DNA of 12,373 nucleotides from contig JAYSQA010000067.1 in assembly GCA_043721775.1 (NCBI GenBank), forward strand, positions 1 to 12,373. Direction: 5' to 3'. The position numbers and the translations under genes were made by a program. The stretch comes from Stagnihabitans sp043721775 (GTDB taxonomy: Bacteria; Pseudomonadota; Alphaproteobacteria; Rhodobacterales; Rhodobacteraceae). The notes below the pieces were generated by a model that saw only the letters and a list, made by a program, of their open reading frames with translations, had not been told where the DNA came from and searched no databases. This document shows, piece after piece, positions 5,678 to 12,373 of this stretch (positions are counted from its first letter, which is position 1; the number at the start of each line of letters is the position of its first letter).

Positions 5678-6000
5678 CGCGGGTGATCCAGCGAGGACAG
5701 GGCCGGGCTGGACGCCACCATCCAGCCCTTGAAGACCGGGTCCACCTGACCCTGATCCATGATCGTCAGATGGGCGTAGGCCTCACCCATCGGCTGGTCT
5801 GACGGATAGCGGCATTCGTCCAGCCGGACCTGCAACTTGCCAATCGGTTGAACCTGCCCCGGTGCCAGATCGTAATCGGTCACCGCGCCGGTCATCCGGT
5901 CCAGCACCCGGACCGAGCCGCCGGTTGCCACCACAATCCCGGCCAGCGCTGGCGCGGCCCAAACAGCCAGCACAGCCATGGCCAGCGCCCCGGCCCTCAT
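5584..6000 (-). CDS. DUF2155 domain-containing secreted protein
   Basis: A 138-residue exported protein of unknown function. Residues 1-20 form a Sec signal peptide (hydrophobic core ALAMAVLAVWAAPALA, cleavage after ALA-20). The mature part carries the DUF2155 signature: GKLQVRLDECRYP (54-66), AYAHLTIMD (75-82) and FKGWMVASSPALSSLDHPRYDVWV (90-113, quoted in part: FKGWMVASSPALSSLDHP). Two cysteines, C63 and C116, could form a periplasmic disulfide. The C-terminal 20 residues are Thr/Ser/Gly/Pro-rich. The ATG overlaps the mlaD stop (ATGA, 6000-5997), so it is co-translated with mlaD. The 3' end overlaps convergent aat by 94 nt, with no room for a terminator between them. The link to mlaD and NDUFA12 suggests an envelope role, which is inference. 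Confidence 0.88.
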   Translation of the reverse strand: MRAGALAMAVLAVWAAPALAGIVVATGGSVRVLDRMTGAVTDYDLAPGQVQPIGKLQVRLDECRYPSDQPMGEAYAHLTIMDQGQVDPVFKGWMVASSPALSSLDHPRYDVWVLHCDVPAATAPAPTDSTTSGTGSGG

Positions 6001-6470
6001 GGCGTCTTGGCCGCCGGAGTGGCCGGGTCAGACTTTGAACTGACGAATTTCATCAAAAGCGAGATCAGCGACACCGCACCCTGCGTATCCTCGATCTCGT
6101 CGCCCGGGGCCAGAACATCCGGCATCCCGCCCGGCTGCAATTCTATGTAATTGCCGCCCAACAGCCCCTCGGACGAAATCAGGATGGCACTGTCACTTGG
6201 CAGTTGAATGGATTTGTCGAGCGAGATCGTCGCATCGGCCATATAGGTGTCAGGGTTCAGCTTCAGCCCGGTCAGGGCGCCGACCTTGACGCCCGCCAGC
6301 TTGACATCCGCCCCCAGGGACACACCCTGAATGGATCGGAACGAGGCGTGCAGGTCATAGCGGTCACCCGCCGGGCCGATGCCGGCACTTTTGCCCGCAT
6401 AGGCCACAAAGCCCAAAGCTGCGGCGACAATCAAGGCGCCTGCCACAATCTCAAGCTTGCTGTCGGCCAT
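5997..6470 (-). CDS. mlaD: MlaD-type MCE domain protein, phospholipid transport
   Basis: A 157-residue inner-membrane-anchored substrate-binding component of the Mla retrograde phospholipid transporter, which maintains outer membrane lipid asymmetry. Residues 7-25 (EIVAGALIVAAALGFVAYA) form one N-terminal transmembrane helix. Residues 38-116 are the MCE domain: YDLHASFRSIQGVSLGADVK, AGVKVGALTGLKL, and the end LGGNYIELQPGG. A short periplasmic tail, rich in Lys/Pro/Thr at the end, follows. Family members usually form a hexameric ring and work with MlaE and MlaF; neither is in this window. It starts 11 nt after the NDUFA12 stop with a GGGCGGA-like SD, and its stop overlaps the DUF2155 start, so the three genes look like one operon. 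Confidence 0.93.
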   Translation of the reverse strand: MADSKLEIVAGALIVAAALGFVAYAGKSAGIGPAGDRYDLHASFRSIQGVSLGADVKLAGVKVGALTGLKLNPDTYMADATISLDKSIQLPSDSAILISSEGLLGGNYIELQPGGMPDVLAPGDEIEDTQGAVSLISLLMKFVSSKSDPATPAAKTP

Positions 6471-6481
6471 AGTATCCGCCC

Positions 6482-6856
6482 TTATTCCGGCGCCCAGGCT
6501 TCATAATCGGCCCGCGCTGCCGGTGCTGCCTTGCGGATTGATCCGGGCGGCGCATAGGCCGCCTCAGTGCCAGTCAGGTTCTCCAGATGCGGCTCTTCCC
6601 AGGGCTTGTGCACCAGCGGAGCCTTGGTCGGCGGTTGATCCCAGGTGAAATGCAGCCAGCCGTGCCAGTCGGGCGACACGCGCGAGGCTTCGATTTCGCC
6701 GTTATAGATCACCCAGCGCTTTTTCGCGTCAGCGGTCTGGTAATAGACATTGCCCTGCCCATCCTCGCCCACCTTCACGCCCCGCCGTGCAGTGAAGATC
6801 TGCGTCCCTATGGTCTGGCTGTTCCACCAGGTCAGCAGGCGCTTGAGGAAGTCCAT
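6482..6856 (-). CDS. NADH:ubiquinone oxidoreductase subunit NDUFA12 (B17.2 family)
   Basis: A 124-residue soluble accessory subunit of respiratory complex I, homologous to mitochondrial NDUFA12/B17.2 and in bacteria found in alphaproteobacteria. Signature segments are FTARRGVKVGEDGQGNVYYQ (21-40), RWVIYNGEIEASRVSPDWHG (47-66), WLHFTWDQPP (67-76) and KPWEEPHLENLTGT (84-97). The last includes the conserved NLTGT, followed by Y101-APPGS. The ATG at 6856 has CGGAGG 8 nt upstream. It is the first gene of the NDUFA12-mlaD-DUF2155 unit and lies away from the main nuo operon, as is usual for this gene. Confidence 0.95.
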   Translation of the reverse strand: MDFLKRLLTWWNSQTIGTQIFTARRGVKVGEDGQGNVYYQTADAKKRWVIYNGEIEASRVSPDWHGWLHFTWDQPPTKAPLVHKPWEEPHLENLTGTEAAYAPPGSIRKAAPAARADYEAWAPE

Positions 6857-6864
6857 GGGCTAAG

Positions 6865-6870
6865 CCTCCG
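6865..6870 (-). promoter_or_regulatory. Shine-Dalgarno of the NDUFA12 gene
   Basis: CGGAGG on the minus strand lies 8 nt upstream of the ATG at 6856 and supports this start. The 115-bp gap to the RTX gene probably holds the operon promoter, but no clear -35/-10 pair was found. Confidence 0.6.
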
Positions 6871-6971
6871 ATTGAGTTGCCTCTGATATGGCCGAAACCC
6901 GCGCCGGGGTCCAGAGGGGACAAAGGCTGTGGCGGAAAGGTGCGGGCATGGGGCAGCGTCACAAGGTAAGG

Positions 6972-9900
6972 TCAGAACATTATGAAGTTGTATTCGATGT
7001 CAGCCGCCGTCAGAACCGGACGGCTGGACAGGATGGCCACAAGCGTGAAGCCGCCAAGCCCCGGGCCGTCGCTGTCCAGAAACACCTCTCCGGTGGTGGG
7101 CTGGTACAGCACGCGGTCGGTGGCATCGGCTTCGCCGACCGAATAGACCACCCGGAACGCGTCGGGTGTCAGGTGGCCATTGATCATCGGCAGATAATAG
7201 GTGCAGCCCGCGCCGTAAAAATCCAGACGGTCCGACAGATGTTCAAAATCGGTGATCGTGTCGACATTGCCCGGCCCTGCGGCGGTGGTGAAGACAAACC
7301 GATCGGCCCCGGCGTTTCCAGTCAGGGTGTCATTGCCAAGCCCACTCCAAAGCTGATCCCGGCTGTTGCCCGTGATCAGCGTGTTGCTGGCGTCGTTGCC
7401 CTGCACATGGCTGCCCCATGCCTTGTCGGTGCCACCTTGGTAAAGATCGCGCAGCCCTTCGATATTTTCGCTGTCAAGGAACACACGCGCGGAGTTGAGT
7501 TCCAGCATGTCGGTACCGCCATCCGCAGCCTCGACAATCACGTCCTTGATACCGTTTATGTGCCAAAGCGACTGATCGGGGTCATGGATCACATAGGTAT
7601 CATCCCCCGCGCCGCCGATCAAAGTGTCAACGGCCACGCCATCAAGCCCGCCATCCAGCCTGTCATTGCCGTCGCCGCCCTCCAACCGGTCGGCTCCGGT
7701 CGCGCCTGTCAGCGTGTCGGCCCCCCCCAAGCCCAGCAAAGTGGCCTTGTGGTCCAGGATGACCATCAGATTGCCAAACCCGTTGCCGGTGCCGACATAG
7801 GCGAGCGGTACGCCATGGCCATCGGTCTCGCCGCCATGCAGGGTCAGGGTCTCGACGAAATCGGCCAGCGTGGCCGAGCCGTTCCAGACCTCGACCCGGT
7901 CCTTGCCGCCGCCAGCCAGTTCAAGGATGCTGGCGGTGCCGTCGCCGTAAAGCCCGATGTTGTAGACGTCGTTGCCCTTGCCGCCCTCCAGCACATCCTG
8001 ACCCCGGCCCGCCGACAGCGTGTCATTGCCGGCAAGGCCGCGCAGGGTGTCATTGCCCAAGCCACCCTTCATCGCGTTGCCTGCATCGTTGCCGATGCCC
8101 AGAAAATTGCCCAAGCCGGTGCTGGTCAGGTTCTCGATCTGTGCCGCAAGGGTACAGGTCGCGGCGCTGGTGTTGACGGTGTCGCGTCCGCCGCCCGCCA
8201 GTTCGACAACCTGCGCCAGCCCGTCACCCAGCACATAAGTGTCATTGCCCGCCCCGCCGCTCAGCGTATCGCTTCCTCCACCGCCGGTCAGTGTGTCATT
8301 GCCACCAAGTCCCGTCAGCCGGTCATTGCCGCCAGCCCCGGTCAACGCATTGCCAACCGCGTTGCCGGTGCCGTTCAGCCCGCCGGACCCCTCGGCCGTC
8401 AGGTTCTCGAACCGGGCGTCAAGCGTCCAGACTGCCAGCGAAGTCATCAGCGTATCCCTGCCGACCGAGCCGGTTTCCACCACCACATCGCCCGCCTGAT
8501 CGACTTCATAGGTGTCTGATCCGTTGCCCCCCGTCATCAGGTCGATGCCCGCCCCGCCGATCAGCGTATCATCCGCCCCGCTGCCGGTCAGCGTATCATT
8601 GCCCGCCCCGCCGTTGACGTTGGCACCGCCAGCCGCCGCCACAAAGCTGTCATTGCCCGCCAGCAAGTCGATGGCGTTGAAGGTCAGAACCTGCGCCCAA
8701 CCGGCAAGGTTGACGGTATCGGCCTTGGCTGAACCGGTCAGGATGATGTCGTTGCCGACTATCAACCGCTCCAGCCCCGCCGCCTTGAACGTCGCAAGGC
8801 CCGCATCGGAAAAGGTGATCATCGGGCGCAGAACCGTGTCGAAATGGCCCAGTTGCAGGCGGTCGTTGCCAGTCCCCCCCGACACGATATCAAGCCCCGG
8901 CTGCCAGTCATACAGCTTCAGGTCGTCACTGCCATCGCCACCGTACAAGGCATCCGTGGCAGCGACCGAGGGGGCATCGGCTTCGCCGCTGGTCAGATAA
9001 TCGTCATCCGCCCCGCCGTAAATCTGGTTTGCACCGCTGCCGCCGTCCAGAAAGTCACTGCCGACGCCGCCATAAAGCGTGTCATTGCCCGCCTCGCCTT
9101 GCGCATAGTCGGTGCTGCCCGACCCCAGCAGCAGATCATTGCCCGCAGCCATCTGCATCGTGCCCGTGCTGAGCGAACTGACGCCCGACAGGTCCCAGCG
9201 ATCATCCCCCGCCGTCCCGGTCAGAATGGCAGCCCCCAGCGACACCGTCTCGAACGAGGCGCTGGCCGACAGGTCCAGAATATGCACCGTCTGACCCGTC
9301 ATGAACGCGGCATCAAGGCTATCCTGACCGTCGCCACCAAAAAGCTGGTCGCCGTCCAGAATGCCGTCTTCAATGATCAGCCTGTCATTGCCCGCGCCAA
9401 GCTTCACAAGGTCGTGGCCGTCAGACAGGGTGACCGTCTCACCGCTGATGCCGCCAAGAAAGGTATCGGCCCCGGTTTGCAGGTTGAACGATCCGCCTTG
9501 AGTCAGAATATCGCCGGTCAGGGTGCCGCTTTCGGTTCCGGTCAGGTTGAACAAATCGTCGCCCGCCGTGCCGAAGACAAAGGTGCCGTCGGTGACAAAA
9601 TGTTCAACCGAGGCTGCGGCATCCAGAACCAGCCGGTTGAAGACCGGGTTCAACAGGCCGGTGATGAACAGGTCCCTGACATAAAGCACGTCATTACCCG
9701 CGCCGCCGAAAAAGCTGTCGTTGCCCGGAGTGTCTTCGGCGATGAACAGAATGTCATTGCCCGCCCCGCCATAAAGCGTGTCATTGCCCAGCCCGCCCAC
9801 CAGCCCGTCACTGCCATCGCCGCCGTAAAGCACATCGTTGCCGGTAACCTTGTGGTCATTCCAGTCGCCAGCCACCATGTCATCGCCAGCACCGCCATAC

Positions 9901-10214
9901 AGCGTGTCGTCACCCGCATTGCCCCACAGCTGGTCGTTGCCGCTGCCCGTGGTGATGGCATCCGCCCCCTGCGCGCCATCAACCTCTGCCGCAACGCTGC
10001 CCAGTTGGGCGGCAAGGTTCACCGTGCCTGACAAAGCCAGACCCAACCCCACGGCATGGGTCGGATCATCTTTCGAATAGCGGATTTGTGAGTAAGCGGC
10101 AAAGTCTGCCGGGGCAAGCGTGATGAAATCGCCATGCGTGTATAGGACTGCCAAAGACTGCTCCGCCGTAAAACCTTCTGCGGAGATCAGGTCATATTCA
10201 ACCCACGCGGTCAA
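6972..10214 (-). CDS. RTX (hemolysin-type) calcium-binding protein, predicted type I secreted
   Basis: A 1080-residue protein built largely of glycine/aspartate nonapeptide repeats (GGxGxDxLx) that bind Ca2+ and fold as beta-rolls outside the cell. Clusters lie at about 82-180, 355-455, 520-570, 615-660, 710-755, 825-875 and 945-972, separated by beta-rich linkers such as ARFENLTAEGSGGLNGTGNA (600-619). The C-terminus (SDRLDFYGAG, 994-1003; then about 1040-1080 ending NFIMF) resembles the secretion end of serralysin-type proteins. Residues 1-80 match no enzyme known to me. No protease, lipase or adhesin domain is visible, and no TolC/HlyB/HlyD genes are nearby. The start is uncertain: the frame opens after a TGA 15 nt before TTG 10214, no ATG occurs for about 100 codons, and the SD (GGCGGA) sits only 1 nt before the TTG. 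The N-terminus could be truncated. Role unknown; surface layer, biofilm or attachment are possibilities. Confidence 0.88.
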   Translation of the reverse strand: MTAWVEYDLISAEGFTAEQSLAVLYTHGDFITLAPADFAAYSQIRYSKDDPTHAVGLGLALSGTVNLAAQLGSVAAEVDGAQGADAITTGSGNDQLWGNAGDDTLYGGAGDDMVAGDWNDHKVTGNDVLYGGDGSDGLVGGLGNDTLYGGAGNDILFIAEDTPGNDSFFGGAGNDVLYVRDLFITGLLNPVFNRLVLDAAASVEHFVTDGTFVFGTAGDDLFNLTGTESGTLTGDILTQGGSFNLQTGADTFLGGISGETVTLSDGHDLVKLGAGNDRLIIEDGILDGDQLFGGDGQDSLDAAFMTGQTVHILDLSASASFETVSLGAAILTGTAGDDRWDLSGVSSLSTGTMQMAAGNDLLLGSGSTDYAQGEAGNDTLYGGVGSDFLDGGSGANQIYGGADDDYLTSGEADAPSVAATDALYGGDGSDDLKLYDWQPGLDIVSGGTGNDRLQLGHFDTVLRPMITFSDAGLATFKAAGLERLIVGNDIILTGSAKADTVNLAGWAQVLTFNAIDLLAGNDSFVAAAGGANVNGGAGNDTLTGSGADDTLIGGAGIDLMTGGNGSDTYEVDQAGDVVVETGSVGRDTLMTSLAVWTLDARFENLTAEGSGGLNGTGNAVGNALTGAGGNDRLTGLGGNDTLTGGGGSDTLSGGAGNDTYVLGDGLAQVVELAGGGRDTVNTSAATCTLAAQIENLTSTGLGNFLGIGNDAGNAMKGGLGNDTLRGLAGNDTLSAGRGQDVLEGGKGNDVYNIGLYGDGTASILELAGGGKDRVEVWNGSATLADFVETLTLHGGETDGHGVPLAYVGTGNGFGNLMVILDHKATLLGLGGADTLTGATGADRLEGGDGNDRLDGGLDGVAVDTLIGGAGDDTYVIHDPDQSLWHINGIKDVIVEAADGGTDMLELNSARVFLDSENIEGLRDLYQGGTDKAWGSHVQGNDASNTLITGNSRDQLWSGLGNDTLTGNAGADRFVFTTAAGPGNVDTITDFEHLSDRLDFYGAGCTYYLPMINGHLTPDAFRVVYSVGEADATDRVLYQPTTGEVFLDSDGPGLGGFTLVAILSSRPVLTAADIEYNFIMF

Positions 10215-10246
10215 GTCCGCCGGGGGTTTTCAACCGTGCACCCCGG

Positions 10247-11347
10247 TCAGGCGCGCAAAGCGTCAGCGATGGCGGCCCACAAAGGCTCCACGGGTTCGAC
10301 GCCCACTGACAGGCGGATGAAGCCCGGCGCCACCGCATCGCCCCACCTTGCCCGGCGTTCACCGGCCGAATGTGTGCCGCCGAATGAAGTGGTTTGCGTA
10401 AGGTAGGCGCAGCGGGTCAGGAAATCTTCGGCTGCATCCTCGCCTTCCAATTCAAAGGTCATCAGGAAGCCAAAACCCGTCATCTGCCGCCTCGCCACAG
10501 CGTACGAGGCATCATCCGGCAGCCCCGGATAGCGCAAGCCCTTGATGCGCGGGTGATCCGACAACCGTTCCGCGATGATCTGGGCCGATGCGCACATCCG
10601 CGACAGCCGCACCTCCAGCGTCTCAAGCCCCCGGTGCAACAGCCACGCCTCAAATGCCCCCGGCACCGCACCCGACAGCTTGCGCCATTCCGCCACCCGC
10701 GCCATCAGGCCCGCGTCCCGGCCCGAGACATGACCATACAGCACATCGGAATGCCCGGCAGGTGCCTTGGTGTCGGCGGCCACCACCAGATCAGCCCCCA
10801 GATCCAGCGGGCGTTGCAGCAGCGCCGTCATCGTGGTGTTGTCAACGATCAGCCTGGCCCCCACCGCATGGGCCTTGCGGGCGGCAAGCGAGATGTCGCA
10901 GCAATCAAGGCCGGGGTTCGAGGGGGTTTCCAGAAACACCACCGCAGCCCCCGCAAAATCGGCCGCATCGACATCGCGGGTATTGACCAGCCGCACCTTG
11001 ACGCCCAAAGGCACAAGAAACCGGTCAGCCAGCAACCGCGTGGTGTAGTACCCATCGGCGGGCAGGATCACCTCTTGCCCGGCTTGCAGGGTGCAAATGA
11101 GCGCCGCCGAAATTGCGGCCATGCCAGAGGGGAAGCCCACCACGGTGGCGCCTTCAAGGATGGCCAGTTGTTCTTCGACCTCTTCCCAGGTTGGCATTGA
11201 CGCGCGGCCATAGGTGAAGGCCGCGTTTTGCAGCCCCGGCAAATGGTAGGTCGTGGCCGAGATCAGAGGCGGCGAGATCGGATCGCCGCGCCCCAGACGT
11301 TCAGCCCGGTGGTGCAGCATGTCAGCGAAGCGGCGGTCTGTGGTCAT
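10247..11347 (-). CDS. trans-sulfuration family PLP enzyme (cystathionine gamma/beta-lyase-like)
   Basis: A 366-residue member of the Cys/Met metabolism PLP-dependent family (fold type I). The PLP lysine is K194 in ATDTK-type context (ADTKAPAGHSDVLYGHV, 191-207). Other family residues are Y46/R48 in FTYGRAS (contacting PLP of the partner subunit), S74-G75-M76 in FPSGMAAIS, Y100/Y101 (ring stacking) in PADGYY, D169 in LIVDNTT, and R345 in IRLSVGVE for the substrate carboxylate. The residue after K194 is Ala instead of the usual Tyr. The ATG at 11347 was chosen over an upstream extension because it gives the family N-terminus and has AAGG 8 nt upstream. Substrate is not decidable from sequence: cystathionine lyase, cystathionine synthase-like or methionine gamma-lyase remain open. 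Its stop lies 32 nt from the RTX start. No SAM-II-like leader was found. Confidence 0.9.
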   Translation of the reverse strand: MTTDRRFADMLHHRAERLGRGDPISPPLISATTYHLPGLQNAAFTYGRASMPTWEEVEEQLAILEGATVVGFPSGMAAISAALICTLQAGQEVILPADGYYTTRLLADRFLVPLGVKVRLVNTRDVDAADFAGAAVVFLETPSNPGLDCCDISLAARKAHAVGARLIVDNTTMTALLQRPLDLGADLVVAADTKAPAGHSDVLYGHVSGRDAGLMARVAEWRKLSGAVPGAFEAWLLHRGLETLEVRLSRMCASAQIIAERLSDHPRIKGLRYPGLPDDASYAVARRQMTGFGFLMTFELEGEDAAEDFLTRCAYLTQTTSFGGTHSAGERRARWGDAVAPGFIRLSVGVEPVEPLWAAIADALRA

Positions 11348-11434
11348 CGGGGGTGCCTTGTTCTGCGGGGGCGGCAAGCGGGGGTTTTGACGGCTTTCAG
11401 AAGGTTTGATACGGGGTGAAAATAAAGGCAAGCG

Positions 11435-11447
11435 AAATCAATGATTT
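11435..11447. repeat. short AT-rich palindrome between the XRE gene and the PLP enzyme
   Basis: AAATCA-A-TGATTT is a perfect 6-bp inverted repeat around one base, about 90 nt upstream of the PLP enzyme start. It could be an operator, or chance in AT-rich DNA. Confidence 0.25.
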
Positions 11448-11466
11448 GCAGGGCGGCTATTTCATT

Positions 11467-11515
11467 GGGTTTGATGCTTTTCGCGTCGATTGGGCGGGTT
11501 TGACCGCTTTTCGCG
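11467..11515. repeat. imperfect direct repeat
   Basis: GGGTTTGATGCTTTTCGCG (11467-11485) and GGGTTTGACCGCTTTTCGCG (11496-11515) are nearly identical copies 29 nt apart, in the intergenic region upstream of the PLP enzyme and downstream of the XRE gene. Binding sites for one regulator would look like this; no family is assigned. Confidence 0.5.
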
Positions 11516-11517
11516 GT
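11503..11517 (-). terminator. weak hairpin after the XRE gene
   Basis: ACCGC-TTTTC-GCGGT makes a 5-bp stem 27 nt past the XRE stop. It has no U-tract, so it is a poor terminator candidate. Confidence 0.2.
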
Positions 11518-11543
11518 GTGGCTTCTGAAAATATGTAATGAAA

Positions 11544-12122
11544 TCAATGGGGAGTTTTCGAAGCAGTGCGCGATTTTGCGTACACCGCACACAACCGATA
11601 GCCCTCTTTCCTCGTGGGTTCTTCGCCACTCAAAAGCCGGTCAAAACGGTCATGAATCTCACGGCGGCTCAAACCCACATCACCTTGATTGTTCCCGAAG
11701 ACTTCCATCCGTTCGACAAAGAGCAGCATCGAATTCGCGGCAACTTCAGCGTCGGGAATACCCGCGATTGCTTCCCTCTCGAAAACCGCTTCACCGCGCT
11801 CACTTTGCTTTTCACGAAGCCAATTTATCAGCCCTGAAACTACCGAGAAGCAGGCCATCGCATAGTCCTTTTCGGCCACCGTGGCAGGAAAACTATAGAC
11901 AGAGCGACCCAATAGCCAATCTATCGAAACGTCCATTCCTTCCCCAATCGCCAATAGCGCGTCGAGTCCGGGCCGCCGCGCCCCCTCCATCTTCATATAG
12001 CTTTCCAAGGAGATCTTCGGCAGATCGCATTCTTCCGCCATCTTCTGGATGGTAAGGCCCCGCTGAACCCTCAAAGAATGCAGCCTTTGCACAACTACAC
12101 TAGGTTGTTCATTGTCAGCCAT
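11544..12122 (-). CDS. XRE-family helix-turn-helix transcriptional regulator
   Basis: A 192-residue repressor-type DNA-binding protein. Residues 10-72 form a Cro/CI-type HTH: VQRLHSLRVQRGLTIQKMAE, then ECDLPKISLESYMKMEGARR and LDALLAIGEGMDVSIDWLLG, with the typical end of a five-helix domain. The C-terminal 120 residues (74-192) look mostly helical with no recognised domain. There is no LexA/CI-like Ser-Lys autopeptidase signature, so an SOS-cleavable repressor is unlikely. The ATG at 12122 follows a TGA directly in frame, which fixes the start; the SD is weak (AGCGGTGG). It lies alone in DNA of lower GC than its neighbours, as expected for a phage- or island-derived regulator. Its targets cannot be told from the window. 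Confidence 0.85.
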   Translation of the reverse strand: MADNEQPSVVVQRLHSLRVQRGLTIQKMAEECDLPKISLESYMKMEGARRPGLDALLAIGEGMDVSIDWLLGRSVYSFPATVAEKDYAMACFSVVSGLINWLREKQSERGEAVFEREAIAGIPDAEVAANSMLLFVERMEVFGNNQGDVGLSRREIHDRFDRLLSGEEPTRKEGYRLCAVYAKSRTASKTPH

Positions 12123-12309
12123 TCACACCACCGCTTTGTGTTCTTGGCTTCGGATTGCAGGTATTCGAGAAGCGGAAGCAGTAATCTTGTCAACGATTAA
12201 CACACAAGACGAAGCAGGCAAAGCCTGGTATCTCCAAGTTAGGAGTGCTTTTGTTTCACAGGGCCTCAGTTTGAACAGGGCAATCGCGTTTGGCCTAAGG
12301 GTTGGCTAA
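12112..12309 (+). CDS. possible small divergent gene, doubtful
   Basis: A plus-strand open frame with protein-like composition over 12160-12306 (for example REAEAVILSTINTQDEAGKA and WYLQVRSAFVSQGLSLNRAI). The only start codons are TTG at 12112, which overlaps the XRE start codon, or other weak codons. No SD is seen. It could be a fragment, since the same frame continues after its TAA with a further protein-like stretch to the window end (LIEKAEKKRITPPGALQF). No family recognised. Confidence 0.25.
   Translation: MSAIHTTALCSWLRIAGIREAEAVILSTINTQDEAGKAWYLQVRSAFVSQGLSLNRAIAFGLRVG
12188..12193 (-). promoter_or_regulatory. possible -35 element of the XRE gene
   Basis: A consensus TTGACA on the minus strand lies 66 nt upstream of the XRE ATG. 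No good -10 hexamer occurs at 16-18 nt spacing (best is a GAATAC-like sequence further on), so this is weak. Confidence 0.25.
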
Positions 12310-12373
12310 CTGATTGAGAAGGCTGAGAAGAAACGCATCACTCCACCCGGCGCGCTTCAGTTTGATCGAGAGC

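Noticed and set aside
6888..10031. Long plus-strand open frames (6888-8519, 543 codons; 8844-10031, 395 codons) opposite the RTX gene
   Set aside because: They mirror the RTX repeats: a Gly/Asp-rich, high-GC3 repeat gene gives long stop-poor antisense frames. They have no SD, no recognisable domain, and compositions rich in Val/Ala/Gln typical of antisense.
11348..11431. N-terminal extension of the PLP enzyme by 28 residues
   Set aside because: The Pro/Ser/Arg-rich sequence is unlike the family; ATG 11347 gives the expected start and has an AAGG at suitable spacing.
11348..11543. SAM-II or similar riboswitch upstream of the trans-sulfuration enzyme
   Set aside because: The conserved A-rich pseudoknot sequence of SAM-II is not present; no other known riboswitch motif was recognised.

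Overview
The window reads as an alphaproteobacterial chromosome, most likely from the Rhodobacteraceae/Paracoccaceae. Coding frames have strong GC3 bias. The run accB-accC-aat-DUF2155-mlaD-NDUFA12 matches that group as I remember it (no comparison could be run), and the complex I subunit NDUFA12 is restricted to alphaproteobacteria and mitochondria.

Layout, left to right. (1) 1-698, minus: 5' part of preT, the Fe-S/FAD subunit of NAD-dependent dihydropyrimidine dehydrogenase. It is divergent from (2) accB-accC (952-2903, plus), the biotin carrier and biotin carboxylase of acetyl-CoA carboxylase, which overlap by 4 nt. AccC carries an unusual N-terminal extension encoded by an 18-bp tandem repeat. 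(3) 2904-4924: a stretch of about 2 kb with no confident intact gene. It holds two REP-like hairpins with GTAG feet facing each other, several short tandem arrays with periods of 15, 18 or 21 bp, and coding-like fragments broken by stops and frameshifts. (4) aat (4925-5677, plus), leucyl/phenylalanyl-tRNA-protein transferase, with a repeat-containing C-terminal tail that runs 94 nt into the convergent DUF2155 gene. (5) A minus-strand series read from right to left: an XRE-type regulator (12122-11544), a trans-sulfuration PLP enzyme (11347-10247), a 1080-residue RTX calcium-binding secreted protein (10214-6972), NDUFA12 (6856-6482), mlaD (6470-5997) and a DUF2155 protein (6000-5584). The last three form a compact unit concerned with the cell envelope and respiration. 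(6) The right edge, from about 11350 onward, has visibly lower GC between and beyond the genes. Together with a lone phage-repressor-like regulator, this suggests acquired DNA.

The most unusual signal is the concentration of six short tandem arrays, all with periods that are multiples of three, between the start of accC and the end of aat. Two of them extend housekeeping proteins at their termini. One appears to have displaced the ancestral accC start codon, whose position is now ATA. I did not recognise a complete new defence, mobile or biosynthetic system.
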